This document shows, in pieces, positions 34,435 through 46,342 of a DNA stretch of 64,000 nucleotides. The notes beneath the pieces are model-generated. The model made no database searches, was not told the origin of the DNA, and saw only the letters and a list, made by a program, of their open reading frames with translations. The translations under genes and the position numbers were made by a program. Each line of letters begins with the position of its first letter. The stretch's first letter is position 1. This stretch comes from Sesamum alatum (taxonomy: Eukaryota > Streptophyta > Magnoliopsida > Lamiales > Pedaliaceae). The DNA is taken from positions 26,902,383 through 26,966,382 of the forward strand of contig JACGWO010000005.1 in the NCBI GenBank assembly GCA_034509735.1, given 5' to 3'.

Positions 34435-35224
34435 AATCTATTCCCCCCTCTCTTGGAAGAACAATTTTAATTTTTTTTCTGCTGAATATTCGGTACCTCC
34501 TGCGTGAGGTTTTGCATGTGTCCGGGTGTGGGCTTTTGAATATTCTTTGCTTTTGCTGGCACTTTGATGCCAAGAATCCTGCTTCTCCCCCTCCTTACTT
34601 TTATGAGTATTTTTGCTTTCCAGTCTAGCTTATTTTGTGCTTACTACCATGTTTTTGCTTTCCTGCATGTTAGTGTAAATGTTTTGCTGGTATGGGCTTA
34701 GTGTGCCCAAAAAAAAGGAGTTGTTCACCTGCAGGTAAGTATTTGCACATAGGAGGCTTTTTGAGCCTTGATAGTAAGAAATGGGATTCACTCAACCTGC
34801 TTGTTGTAAGCAAAGAAGGTTTTGGCATAAAACAAATTTTCAGAAAGAGATGTTTCTCATAAAAACATACGCGTAAGTATAAGGGTGATGTAACCTGCTA
34901 GGAGGTCCTTAACTTGAGTAGTAGAAACACCTGTTGTAGCAAGGTAGCAGCCTGAATGTTGGCTAAGGGCCCGTTTATGTGTGATCCCTCTACTGATGGA
35001 GGAGATTGGTCAGCAGCCTTCTGTCATTAGCAGGGCAGGTGCTGGCCCGACTTGGTGGCCTTTTATTGGCAGCCTTATCCAGCAGGAGCGGGGTAAAACT
35101 AGTTGTAGGAAGCAATAAGTAAATGCTAGAAAACAGTAAGTAGGGGAATAATCCGAGTAATAAGTAAGTATGTACGCGCTTATTATTAAGAGACTAGTAT
35201 GCCTTACGAGGGCAAGTTATTAAT

Positions 35225-35440
35225 ACTTCCCGTCTAGAAGAATGAGCAACTATGTGCCCTTTATGGGGCGACTTATTAGGGCTTTTGCAGCCAGGAGAGG
35301 TCCACCACCAGGGCGGCTTATCAGGGCTCGAAGCTAGTAAGGGTGCGCCAACAGGGCGGCTTATCAGGGCTCGAAGCCAGCAAGAGTGAGCCAGCAGGGC
35401 GACTTATCAGGGCTCGAAGCTAGTAAGGTAATGAACCTGT
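35225..35440 (-). repeat. Tandem repeats in G2 spacer
   Basis: Four units; the clearest are 43 bp: GGGCGGCTTATCAGGGCTCG followed by AAGCTAGTAAGGGTGCGCCAACA. Homologous to 19335-19650. Repeat number and unit quality differ between copies. Confidence 0.85.
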
Positions 35441-35542
35441 TTGACAAAGCAGAGTATAGCAAAGGAGCAAGACTTGCTCTTTTATTCACGCAGTAAATGC
35501 TGGCCAAGTAAGCATTAAAGTAATGAGCATAGAGTAGGGTGT

Positions 35543-36600
35543 TCAGGAGTAAAATTTCCTGAGGTTATATGCATTCCAAGGTCGGGAGAGCTTTCTGCCG
35601 TCAACAGCTTGTAGCTCGTAAGCTCCGTATTTGATAATCCGGCTCACTTTGTAAGGGCCCTCCCAGTTGGGAGCCAGTTTTCCTACTGGTTTCAAGGCAC
35701 TGACTCGTCTTAGCATGAGGTCTCCCACCTGGAACTCTCTCCTCTTCACCCTTCTGTTGTAGGTATTGATCAGCTTTTGTTTGTATCTTTCCATGTGAGC
35801 TCGAGTATCCCCTCGAATTTCGTCAACGAGGTCTAGGTTTGTATGCACCAGAGCATCATTGCTTTCCTGCTCGGAGTGTTGTATCCTGAAGGATTCCAAA
35901 CCCGCTTCAACAGGGATTACGACCTCAAAGCCATACACCAGGTTGAAAGGAGTCTCTCCTGTAGTGGATCTGGGAGTGGTCCTGTAAGACCATAGTACGC
36001 TGGGCAGGGCGTCTACTCACTGCCCTCCTGCTTGCTCCAGCCTGATTTTTGATACCTTGCACCAAGATCCTGTTCGTAACCTCTACCTGCCCGTTAGCTT
36101 GGGGGTAGGCTATGGAAGTGAAGCATTTGTGGATGCCTAGGCAGGCACACCATTGTCAGAAATAAGAACACGAGGTAAGTCATACCTGCATATAATGCTT
36201 TTCCAAAGGAATTTAATCACTTCATCCTCTGTGATTTTGGCAAGGGGTTTTGCTTCCACCCACTTGCTGAAATAGTCCACTGCTACCAGCAGGAATTTAT
36301 GTTGTGCTTGTGCAATTGGGAAAGGTCTTACTATATCCATCCCTCACTGGGAGAATGGGCAGGGTGCTGAAAGTGCTTTGAAGGGCTCAGCTGGCACATA
36401 GCTAAGTGGGACGTACTTTTGGCACTGCTCGCACATTCTTACCCAATTCATTGCATCCTTTCTGAGAATGGGCCAGAAATATCCGGCTCTCAAATCTGCA
36501 AGGGCCAAGCCACCTATATGGATCCCACAGGCTCCTTCCTGAATCTCCCGGAGCACGGTTCTACCCTCCTCAGCGGATAGGCATCGGAGGTAGGGCTGGA
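35543..36600 (-). pseudogene. Integrase of G2
   Basis: Zinc-binding N-domain at 36556-36344: GACGIHIGG...RAGYFWPILRKDA...CEQCQKY (HHCC pattern with the His pair and CxxC). Core domain from 36340: VDYFSKWVEAKPLAKITEDEV, then ISDNG (the central Asp) at 36150-36140, interrupted near 36137. The middle of the core up to 35950 has lost its frame and probably the catalytic Glu. C-terminal part 35938-35543: MYGFEVVIPVEAGLESFRIQ, KRREFQVGDLMLRR, NWEGPYKVSRI, ending at the stop at 35543. Stops and slips divide the gene into at least three frames. Confidence 0.85.
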
Positions 36601-36789
36601 AAAAGCTTCATTTGTAGAGGATTCCTCCCAACATAGTAAACCTGGATGTCTATGCCAATCTGCAAGATATGTACGTTAGTATTAGGAGTAACCTTAGCAA
36701 GGGTCCTTACTGTAATAGTACGAGTGTTGCAGTCGGCCACAGAGCTAGCCAGCCGGGCAAGATAATCGGGCTTGGTGTTTTCAGTGCGA

Positions 36790-38107
36790 GGGATCAGCTG
36801 AAGCTAGAGTAGCCATGTTCCTTTCTTTTCTTCAGTCGGCGTTGTTTTCGTCATGAAATCAGCAAAGGCCTGGGCTTTGATAGCCGTTCTAGGTTGATAG
36901 GAAATACCATACTCGCTGAGCTCAACAGCCCCATTTGATCATCCTGCCAGAAGTCTCAGTTTTCCCCAGTGTAGTTCGCAGGGGGGTGTTAGTGCGCACA
37001 GTTATGGAATGAGATAGAAAGTAAGGACGTAATTTTCTAGCAGTTGTTACCAAGGCAAATACCAGTTTCTCTACCTCCGGGTAGCGCTGTTCAGTGCCAT
37101 GTAGTACCTTACTAACGTAGTATATGGGCTTTTTTACTCCGTCCACCTCCTTAATGAGCACGGAGCTCACAGCGTGCTGCCCTGCAGAAAGGTATAAGTA
37201 CAATGTCTCCCCTGGTAAGGGTTTAGTGAGTAGAGGTAGCTTGGCAACGTACGCCTTGAGATCCAGGAAGGCTTGCTGATAAGCTTCGTCCCATGCAAAG
37301 TCTTTAGCCTTTCTCAAGGCTTTGAAGAAAGGAAGGTTGCGCTCAGCAGAGCGGGATATGACCTTGTTGAGGGCAGCAATGTGGCCAGCTAGTTTCTGTA
37401 CTTCATTGATGTTGGCAAGAGGTCTCATCTCTTAGATTGCTCGTATTTTATCTGGGTTGACCTCAATGCCCTTCTTCGTCACCATGTATCCGAGGAATCG
37501 GCCAGTTCGAACACCGAATGCGCATTTGGTCAGGTTCAGCTTCATGTGATATTTCCTAAGAATGCTGAAGGTTTTAGCAAGATATGTGATGTGTTGATCA
37601 GCATGCCGGCTTTTCACCAGCATGCCGTCCGCGTACACCTTCATATTGCATCCGAGCTGCTTTCGAAACATGCGGTCCACTAAGCGCTGGTACGTGGCAC
37701 CTGCATTTTTTAGCCCAAAGGGCATGACAATATAACAATATGTTCCCCCTGACGTAATGAAGCTTACACGCTTCTGGTCAACGGGGTTAAGCATAATCTG
37801 GTGGTAACCCTGCGAGGCATCCATTAGACTTAGCAGTTCATGACAAGAGGTGGAATCCACCAGCTAGTCTATACGAGGTAAGGGAATCCTTAGGACATGC
37901 TTCATTCCTGTCACGAAAATCGATGCACATGCACCATTTATTACCTGGCTTGGGGACAAGCACCATATTGGATAACCATTGGGGGAACTGAATCTCCTTG
38001 ATGTGCCCTGCATGAAGGAGCTTGCTTACCTCCTCTTGGATTACTTTGTCCTTCTCAGGACCGAAATGTCTTTTCTTCTGCTTCACCGGGGGGAAAGTTG
38101 GATCCAA
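36790..38107 (-). pseudogene. Reverse transcriptase-RNase H of G2
   Basis: RT fingers from 38107 (FPPVKQKKRHFGPEKDKVIQ, NMVLVPKPGNKWCMCIDFRD) and palm from 37860 (LLSLMDASQGYHQIMLNPVD, MPFGLKNAGATYQRLVDRMF). The catalytic motif reads YADG instead of YVDD (about 37630), which alone would abolish polymerase activity. The connection/RNase H part (37428-36922) has NLPFFKALRKAKDFAWDEAY, LYLYLSAGQHAVSSVLIKE and PIYYVSKVLHG. The second, archaeal-type RNase H typical of Tat elements is nearly deleted: GTWLL runs directly into the LIPRTENT region at 36830-36790. The frame is broken at 37860/37838 and 37432. Confidence 0.88.
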
Positions 38108-38399
38108 GTTCAGGGTATGTACTACAATGCTGGGGTCAATACCTACTAGGTCCCGGGTTTGTCAAGGCAAAAACATCTACATTTTCTTGCAAGGAAGTGG
38201 TTAGCTCCCTTGCCACCTCAGGGCTTAGCTGGGATCAGATCCTAGTGGTTTTGTTGGGCTCTCCAGGTACTAGTTGAATGCTCAGAAGCTCTTCAGCGGG
38301 CTGGACTCGAGCAGGGATTTTCGCTTCCTTCCTCATCGTGCTATGAGGAAGCGAATCATTTTGGTCCTTCGATTGGGCTTTACCCCCAAGGATAGGGGG

Positions 38400-40090
38400 A
38401 GCAGGATCTATCCCAGGGGATGCACAACCTCTCCTGCAAAGCCATATAACGAAGTGTCTACTCGCTCCAGCGGGATATCACCAAGCTCTATCTTCTGGTA
38501 GACCTCGTAGAAGACGATATCTGCAGAATTGCCAGAATCCACAAAAATGCAGTATAGTTAGCAAGAGTAGCAGAAATAACAAGTGCATCATTATGAGGTA
38601 AATGAACTCCCTGTATGTCAGCAGGTCAAAATGGATCATAGGATCCCTTGCTGGTGTTTTATGGTCAAGCTCCATCACTGCTCTGGAAGCGCGGGCGTAG
38701 GCACGCCGGGCTCTGCTGCAGTCCCCATTGGTAGGCCCTCCCGCAATCATGTGAATTGGGCTTTGTTCCTCAGCCAGGAATTTTTCCAGTCTGTGTTCCC
38801 TTCTTAGAGGATCAGCAACATGCTCCTTGCTGCTGCGATGACGGGAGCGTTCTTCTTTATGTTCGCGATGTCGATCCTTGTCGACGTAGTCCTTTAGGTA
38901 GCCGGCTTGGATGAGCCGTTCTATTTCCTGTCTTAGGTGGCGGTACCTATTGTTGTCGTGTCCGTATTCCCTGTGGTACCTGTAGAAATATCTAGACTTA
39001 GGCTGTTCAGGGCCCTTTCTCAGAGCCTTTGGGCCATTGTAAGGCAAGATGGTGATCTATGGCCATCAACATCCATGTTGGGCTGGTGATCAGCGGGGTG
39101 AAGTGCTCATTCATTAGGTCGACGGGGTTGAACTGTCTTCAGGGTTCTCCTCTGCCCCGCCGGACAGAGGAGGACTCCCTTTTCTTCTTCCGGTCCTTAC
39201 TACCCCCCTTCTTAACCAGCTGCGCATCCTTAAGGTTCATGTACTTCTCTGCACGAGCTAGCACTTCGTGAAAGCTCGCTGCAAGTTTCTCCGCCAAGGA
39301 TTTGAAAAGTGGTCCTACGTGGATGCCCTGGGTGAGTGCACTGATCAACACCTCCTGGTGGGCTGTAGGGACCTCCAAGATAGCATTGTTGAAACATTGT
39401 ACGTAGGCTCTTAGTGTCTCCTTTTCCTCCTGCTTGACTCTGAAAAGGCTGATAGCCGACTTTTGGTATTTCTTGCTGCTAGCAAACTGGTGTAGGAAAA
39501 ATAAGCTAATTCTGCAAAAGATCTAACTGATCCAGTTGGAAGTTGGTCGAACCATTGTTGAACAGAATCGGTTAGTGTAGTAAGAAAAACATGACATTTA
39601 ATGCCATCGGTATACATGTGCAGTAGGGCTGCGTTTTCAAACTTACGCATATGTCCTCGGTGAAAGGAATGTCGCGAACCGCCGGCAAAGTGTCATTGGT
39701 TACCTGTTGGCAAAGCTCGACCATCTCCTTCCTGAGGACTTGCCAAATTTTAGGACGACAGGGACAGCAACAGGGTGGGACACCGGGGCTGTCCCTACCG
39801 GGGCAGTAGTATTACCAGTTGGAGCGGGGAAGGCGACAACTGGCGTGGGGAGGGCTCCGGCTGGAGCAGGGAAGGTGCCTACTGGAGCAGGAAAAGCCAC
39901 GGCCGATGCAGGACAATCGGCAACTGGAAGTGCGAGACCCTCAGTTGGAGCAGGGTCACTGGCTGGAGGGGGGGCACTGGCGGCGCCCCTTCCCCGTTCA
40001 GAAGGTAGGATGGATCTTCCTACTACAGCAGGGAGAGAAGTATCTCCCGAGAAAGATCTAACATTGTCAGAATCGACAGTTTCTCACGTT
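38400..40090 (-). pseudogene. Gag-protease of G2
   Basis: The gag start codon seen in the sister copies (GAGAAATGGC) is mutated here (GAGAAACTGT, about 40080). An Ala/Pro-rich repeat N-terminus (FPAPVGTFPAPAGALPTPVV, 39900-39700) precedes the capsid domain (ENAALLHMYTDGIKCHVFLT, QQWFDQLPTGSVRSF, 39650-39411) and ARAEKYMNLKDAQLVKKG (39300-39200). The normal CxxH...C knuckle has Tyr for Cys (RYFYRYHREYGHDNNRYRHL, 38990). The protease retains VDSGNSADI (about 38540) but in a different frame from the gag end, after a slip. The product cannot be made as one polyprotein. Confidence 0.82.
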
Positions 40091-40185
40091 AGAGCTCAAG
40101 TGTTCCCACAGACAGCGCCAATGATGCGTACTGAGGTCCAACAGCACCACAAAATGTCGAAGGATCTTCTTGAAAGTCCTAAGAT

Positions 40186-40920
40186 TGTAGGGGAGACTAA
40201 CCTACAGAGAGAGGTTAGCACTCGGATGCTTAAGTTAGTAATGTTCGACTTAAATAAAATAGAGGGAAACTTGAAGAAGGTGAGAATAATGGTAAAGTGC
40301 TTTGTTGTGTGATGATATGCTAAAAAATATAGAGAATTTTGTGTACCAAGCGAGTGAAAGATAGAGTAGATGTTACTTGAGAGTTGCCAAAATGCAAGAT
40401 GTCAAGTTGTTCAAGGTTTCGCAAATGACTACACAGTATGCCGTTTTTATAGCCAGTGTTGAACCCGATTTTAGAGGAGATTTGTTAATTGCCATATACC
40501 GTTGGAAATTCTGAAGAGTCAGCTTCCTAACCCAACAAACTACGCACTAATCAGACCTGAATTGGTGAAGATATATTCGTTTAAGTTGACCTTGCTACAT
40601 CTGCCAAATTTTTTGGGAAGGCAGTTACTAGCTGAGAAACATCCGAATTCTGGCCAATCTACAAGGAATTTGGATGCGATCTTTTAACATGACGTGGATC
40701 TTGGTGTTGGCTAGCTGTACGACATGGAATCCGAGATGTTTGATGACTAGTCTTGCTGTACGGGCCTTTTCCGTGGGCCTGCCAGATTAGCGTCTAAAAC
40801 TGGGCTTATGCATGAAAAACAATACCGTTCTGGGCCTGATGGCCCCGGCCTGCTGGACTGCCTGGCTTGGGGACCCACTCCTAGATCTTGGGCTGGCCCG
40901 GTGGATTTGAGGAGCCATCA
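40186..40920 (-). repeat. Family A LTR (A3), 5' LTR of G2
   Basis: 735 bp, TGTAGGGGAGACTAACC...GGATTTGAGGAGCCATCA on the plus strand. Its outer edge abuts G3 pol sequence directly at 40921, so G2 was inserted into, or fused to, G3. Confidence 0.9.
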
Positions 40921-41760
40921 CTCTTGAATTTCGTCAATGAGGTCCAGGTTGGTATGTAGCAGGGCATCATTGCTCCTCTTGCTCGTAGTGTTGTATTATG
41001 AAGGATTCCAGTCCTGCTTCAACAGCCGTACACCAAGTTAAAAGGAGTCTCTCCTGTAGTGGATCTGGGAGTGGTCCTCTAAGAGAATAACACGCTGGGC
41101 AGCGCGTGTACCCACAGCCTTCCTACCTGCTCCAGCCTGATTTTGATACCTTGCCCCAGGATCCTGTTTGTAACTTCTACATGCCCGTTCGCTTGGGGGT
41201 AGGCTACTGAAGTGAAGCGTTGCTGGATGCCCAAGTCGGCACACAAATCCTAAATTTTCCAGCCTTGAAACTGGCGAGCATTGTTAGAAATAAGAGCACG
41301 AGGTAAGCCAAACATGCATATGCTGTTTTTCCATAAAAAATTAATCACTTCAACTTCTGTGATTTTGGCAAGGGGTTCTGCTTCCACCGACTTGCTGAAA
41401 TAGTCCACTGCTACTAACAACAATTTGTGTTGTCCTTGTGCAATTGGGAAGGGATCCTATATGTCTATCCCCCACTAGGAAAATGGACAAGGTACTGAAA
41501 GGGCCTTGAAGGGCTCAGCTGGCACAAGGATGAGTGGGGCATGCTTCTAGCACTGCTCACACCTCCTTACCCAGTTGATTGCGTCTTTCTTGAGAGTAGG
41601 CCAGAAGTATCCGGCTCTTAAAGCTTTCCCTACGATGGTCATGCCACCTATATGGGATCCATAGGATCTTTCATGAATTTCCCGGAGCACAGTTCTGCCC
41701 ACCTCAGCTGGCAGGCATTGGAGGTAGGGCTGGGATAAGCTACGCTCGTAGAGGATTCCC
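40921..41760 (-). pseudogene. Integrase of G3, truncated
   Basis: Parallel to the integrase of G2. Zinc-binding region at about 41720-41540, core-domain pieces at 41470-41280 (reading VDYFSKSVEAEPLAKITEVEV), then the pol C-terminal start up to the LTR border at 40921. Frames are broken by several stops; the terminal ~90 codons (KRREFQVGDL onward) are missing. Confidence 0.75.
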
Positions 41761-42135
41761 CCCGAAGTTGAACCTAGCTTCCTGGCTTCTCAAGCGGGCT
41801 GCTTCGTTTTCATCAGCGGGAAGGGTTCCTTCCTACAGGTACTCGAGGAGGGGTTTCCTCCAATCTGTGCTAATCTACAAGACATGTACGTTAGTGTCAA
41901 GGGTAACCTTAGTAAGGGTCCTTATAGTGATGGTAGGAGTGCTGCAGTCGGCTAGGGAGCTAGCCTGCCGGGCAAGATAATCTGCGTTGGTGTTTTCAGT
42001 GTGAGGAATCTGATGCAGCTGGAAGTTTTTCAGCCTGCTCTTTAGATCGCTCATTTCCTAGAGGTATCACTTCATGCGGTCATCCTTGACATCGTAGGTG
42101 CTTCCTACCTGGTTGGTTACCAGTTGGGAGTCGGA

Positions 42136-43820
42136 TTAGGCGGTTATGTTCCTTGACCCTGCGTCCAGTGCCATCTTAATGCCTGGTGTGAGAGCTTCAT
42201 ACTTGGCCTCATTGTTCGAAGCTTTGAAGTCAAACCTCAAGGCGAATTCTAGTTCATCTCTTTCTGGGCTAGTCAGCACGATACCTACTCCACTGCCCGT
42301 ATAGGTGGATGAGCCATCCACATGGAGTAACCATGTTCCTTCATCCTCTTGAGTAGGTGCAGTTTTAGTCATGAAGTCAGCGAGGGCCTGGGCTTTGATA
42401 GCCTTTCTAGGCTGATAGTAAATGTCATAGTCGCTGAGCTCCACAACCCCTTTAATCATCCTGCCCGAAGTCTCAACTTTCCCCAGTGTAGTTCACATGA
42501 GAGTGTTTAGTGCGCACAATTATGGAATGTGATAGAAAGTAAGGGTGTAATTTTCTAGCAGTTGTTACCAAGGCAAATGCTAGTTTTTCTACCTCAAGAT
42601 AGCTTTGTTTAGCACCATGTACTACCTTGCTTATGTAGTATATAAGTTTCTCTACTCCGTCCTCCTCTTTGATGAGCACGAAACTCACAGCATGGTGACT
42701 TGCACCAAGATATAAGTATAATGTCTCACCTGGTGAAGGTTTGGTGAGTAAAGGCAGCTCGGCCAGGTAAGCCTTCAGATCTAGGAAATCTTGTCGGCAA
42801 GCTTCATCCCATGCAAAGTCCTTGGCCTTCCTCAGAGCTTTGAAGAAAGGAAGGTTGCGCTCAACAGAGCGGGACATGAACCTGCTGAGGGTAGCAATGC
42901 GACTAGCAAGTTTCTACACTTCATTGAGGTTGGTAGGAGGTCTCATCTCCTGGATTGCTCGTATTTTATCCGGGTTGACCTCGATACCCTTCTCTATCAC
43001 CATGTAGCCGAGGAATCGACCACTGCGAACATTGAATGCGCATTTGACCGAGTTCAGCTTTATGTGGTATTTTTTGAGAATGCTGAAGGTTTCAGCAAGG
43101 TCCACGATATGCTGGTCCGCCTGCCAGCTCTTCTCCTCGGAACAGGCAGTCCACTAACCGTTGGTACGTAGCACCTACATTTTTTAGCCCAATGGGCATG
43201 CCAATATAGCAATATATTCCCCCTGTCATGATGAAGCTTACTTGCTTCTAGTCATCGGGGTTAAGCATAATCTGGTGGTAACCCTGCGAGGCATCTATTA
43301 AACTTAGCAATTCATGACCAGCGGTGGAATCCACCAACTGGTCTATACTAGGTAAGGGATAGAAATCCTTAGACATGCCTTATTCACATCTTGAAAATCG
43401 ACACACATGAGCCATTTATTACCTGGCTTAAGGACAAGTACCATATTGGATAACCATTGGGGGAATTGGATCTCCTTGATGTGCAGCATCAGGGAGCTTG
43501 CTTACCTCCTCTTGGATGACCTTGTCCTTCTCAGGACCGAAATGTCTTTTCTTCTGCTTCACAGGAGGGAAAGAAGGATCGAAGTTCAGGTTATGTACAA
43601 CAATGTTGGGGTCAATATCCACTACATCCCGGGCTATCTAGGAGAAGACATCCATGTTTTCCTGCAAGAAGGTGGTTAGTCGGCCTGCTAAATCAAGGTT
43701 CAGTTGAGAGTCGATTCGGGTGGTTTTGTCCGGCTCTCTAGGTACTAGTTGAATATTCAGCAGCTCATCGGTGGGCTGAACTTGGGTAGGAATTTTGTTT
43801 CCTTGCCCATCGTGCTGCAT
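42136..43820 (-). pseudogene. RT, RNase H and second (archaeal-type) RNase H of G3
   Basis: RT fingers at 43622-43428 (FPPVKQKKRHFGPEKDKVIQ). The palm (43400-43150) is cut by a deletion at ~43140 that removes the YVDD region. Thumb at 43105-42914. RNase H at 42877-42473 (NLPFFKALRKAKDFAWDEAC, LYLYLGASHHAVSFVLIKE). The second RNase H is well preserved at 42459-42136: DYDIYYQPRKAIKAQALADF, WLLHVDGSSTYTGSGVGIVL, FKASNNEAKYEAL with the Asp/Glu of the active site. Two RNase H domains in tandem mark the Tat branch of gypsy elements. Confidence 0.87.
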
Positions 43821-44014
43821 AGGTCATTTCCCTTTCTCCCTAGGCTGGGGAAGGTCTATCTCATGTCTTTCCTACTGCCTCCTTTTAGAAATTCGACGTA
43901 GCATTTCCAGGTAGTGAATTGGTCACCAGTGACCTCCCCTACTCCTACTCCAATAGGGAATTTTAGCTTCATATGGTAGGTGGAGACAACAACTTGCAAG
44001 GCGTTCAGAACGGG

Positions 44015-44470
44015 TCATCCTAGAATGACGTTGTAAGCTGAGGGCGTGTCTACTATGAGGAAGCAGATCATTTTTGTCTTCCGATTGGGCTCCACTCCTA
44101 GGGATAGGGGGAGTAGGATCTGTCCCAGGGGATGTACAACCTCCCCTGCAAAGCCATACAGTGACGTGTCTACCGGCTCCAGCAAGATATCACCAAGCTC
44201 TATCTGCCAGTAGACCTCATAGAAGAGGATATCTGCAGAAGTGCCAGAACCCAGAAAAATACGTTGAATAGTGTAGTTAGCAAGAGTGGCAGAAATAATA
44301 AGTGCATTATTATGACGTAAATGAACTCCCTGTATGTCAGCAGTTCCAAAATGGATCATAGGATCCCCTGGTGGTGGTTTAGGATCAAGGTCCATCACTA
44401 CAATAGCAGCGGGGCGCATGCCTCTATTGGAGTCCCCATCAATAGGTTCTCCTGCAATCATGTGAATCAC
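44015..44470 (-). pseudogene. Aspartic protease region of G3, catalytic Asp lost
   Basis: An open frame of 151 codons: MIHMIAGEPIDGD, HNNALIISATLANYTIQRIF, then LGSGTSADILFYEVYWQIEL, SLYGFAGEVVHPLGQI, ending ...AYNVILG at a stop. The active-site triad DSG/DTG of retroviral-type proteases reads GSG, so the catalytic Asp is missing even though the frame is open. In G2 the same site is intact (VDSGNSAD) but frame-shifted. Confidence 0.85.
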
Positions 44471-44479
44471 CCCTTGGCA

Positions 44480-46116
44480 GGAGTGTTTTCTGGGCTTTGC
44501 TCCTCAACCAGAAATTTTTCGTCTCTGTGCTCCCTTTAGGGAGGATCAGCGACCTGCTTCTCGCTATTGTTGGAACCGTGAAGGCGGGAGCGCTCTTATT
44601 TTTGTTCATGACGCCGGTCCTAGTCGACGTAGTCTTTCAGGTAGACGGGTTGTATGAGCCGTTCTATTTCTTTCCTTAGATGGCGACACCTGTTGGTGTC
44701 ATGTCCGTATTCCCTGTGGTATTTGCAAAAAATATTTAGATTCAAGTTGCTGAGGGCCCTCCTCCGAGCCTTTGGGCCATTGTAAGGCAGGATGGCGATC
44801 TATGGCCATCAGCATCCGTGTTGGGCTGGTGATTAGCGAGGTGTAGTGCTCATTCCTCAGGTTGAAGGGATTGAACCGTCCTCGGGATTCCCCTCTGCTC
44901 CGCCGGATGGAGTAGGATTCTCCTTCTCTCTTTCTATCCTTGTTGCCCCTTCCTGACTAGCCACGCATCCTCGAGGTTCATGTACTTCTCTTCACGAGCC
45001 AGTACTTCATGGAAGGTAGCTACAGGTTTCTTTGCCAAGGATTCAAATTGTGGTCCTACTCAAAGTGCCTTGGTGAGAGCGCTGATCAGCACCTCCTAGT
45101 GAGCAGTATTTCCAAGACAACATTGTTGAAACGTTGCACGTGGGCTCTTAATGTCTCCTTTTCCTCCTGCTTGACTTCAAGAAGGCTGATAGCCGATTTT
45201 TAGTATTTCTTGCTACTAGCAAATTGGTGTGAGAAAAAAGGAGCGAAATTCTGCAAAAGATCTAACTGATCCAGTTGAGAGCTGGTTGAACCATTATTGA
45301 GCAAAATCGATTAGTGTAGTAAGAAAAACACAACATTTAATACCATCACTATACCTGTGCAGCGGGGCTGCATTTTTGAACTTACGCATGTGCTCAGCTG
45401 GGTCAGTAGTGCCATTGTAGCCAGGTAGATGGGAAGGTGCTCGCACGTGAGCAGGGAGCTCTTCCGCCATGATATCCTCGCGGAAAGGGATGTCACGATC
45501 TCCCGACAAGGCCTCCTTGGTTACCTACTAGCGAAGCTCGACCACCTCCTTCCTGAGGGCTTGCCAAATTTCAGGAGGCTGAAAAGGGGTTGTCTCCTTG
45601 ATGGCCGAGCCGGTAAGGAGGGATCTATCCTGCTGTTGTCCAACAGGGGCTTGTTCGTCCATCGGTTAAGTTCTTGGCATTCCTCCTCGCTCCCGCTAGG
45701 AAGAGGATCCTACACCACTAACTTGGGAGCCACGAAAAATTGAGTGAATGGTCAGCATTATGAACTGGCGGAGGTGCCCATACAGGAGTGGATCCAAGAT
45801 GACGGGAGTAGCAACTGGGTTGGACACCGGGCCAACAGCAGCACTAGCTAGAGCAGGGAAGGCACTAGCTGGCGTATGGAAGGCACCAGCAGGAGCAGAG
45901 AGGGCCATAGCTAGAGCGGGGCAATCGACAATTGGAACTGGGAGGCCACCAGCTGAAGTTGGGTCACTAGCTGGAGCGGGGGCGCTGACGGCGCTCCTCA
46001 TCTGTTAAGAAGGTAGGATGGCGGATCCTACTGCAGCAGGGAGAGAGGCATTTCCCAAGAAAGATCGAACATTATCCGAATCGGCCATTTCTCACGCAAA
46101 AGCTTAAGTGTTCCCA
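44480..46116 (-). pseudogene. Gag of G3
   Basis: Start at about 46087 (MADSDNVRSFLGNASLPAAV), soon stopped. An Ala/Pro repeat region (46001-45730), then a region with stops. The gag domain appears at 45509-45294 (EELPAHVRAPSHLPGYNGTT, ENAA-equivalent KFKNAAPLHRYSDGIKCCVF) and in pieces to 44480, including a degenerate zinc-knuckle region near 44700. Clearly inactive. Confidence 0.75.
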
Positions 46117-46193
46117 TAGACAGTGCCAATGATGTGTATCAAGGTCCAACAACACCACAAAATATCGATGGATCTTCACGAAAGTCCCAAGAT

Positions 46194-46241
46194 TGTAGGG
46201 AGACTAATCTACAGAGAGGGATCAGTACTCCGATGCTTAAA
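46194..46241 (-). repeat. Family A LTR remnant (A4)
   Basis: TGTAGGGAGACTAATC... through ACTCCGATGCTTA, then an abrupt switch to AT-rich CACTA-like sequence (46242-46342). Confidence 0.75.
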
Positions 46242-46342
46242 ATTAAAATTGAAATATTTTTTAAAAGTTAAAATATTTAAATTTTCTAAAATATCTTTTG
46301 AAATTTTCTAAAATATTTTCTGAAAATTATAATTGATTGATA
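46242..46342 (+). other. AT-rich CACTA-like island
   Basis: Repeats of the type AAATTTTCTAAAATATTTT resemble 49831-50340 and 840-1200. It may be the left flank of CACTA copy 2, split off by the retrotransposon block. Confidence 0.45.

Larger units (their letters stand above)
33200..40920 (-). mobile_element. Gypsy family A element G2, near-complete gag-pol plus antisense gene, 3' LTR missing
   Basis: Minus-strand element: 5' LTR 40920-40186, gag, protease, RT, RNase H, integrase, tandem repeats (35440-35225) and the antisense gene (plus strand 33299-34434). The left break is inside the aORF intron (about 33200), so the aORF first exons, the polypurine tract and the 3' LTR are gone. Many stops, frame slips and a deletion in the second RNase H mean it is dead. 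Confidence 0.88.
40921..46241 (-). mobile_element. Gypsy family A element G3, truncated at both sides
   Basis: Starts with a 48-bp remnant of its 5' LTR (46241-46194), then gag, protease, RT, RNase H, archaeal-type RNase H and part of integrase. It stops inside the pol C-terminus at CTCATTGACGAAATTCAAGAG (40921), where the G2 LTR begins. No tandem repeats or antisense gene remain. It is co-oriented with G2. Confidence 0.87.

Noticed and set aside
39707..40312. Gly/Ala-rich 201-codon plus-strand frame
   Set aside because: Antisense to the Ala/Pro repeat part of G2 gag and runs into the LTR; composition is a by-product of the repeat.
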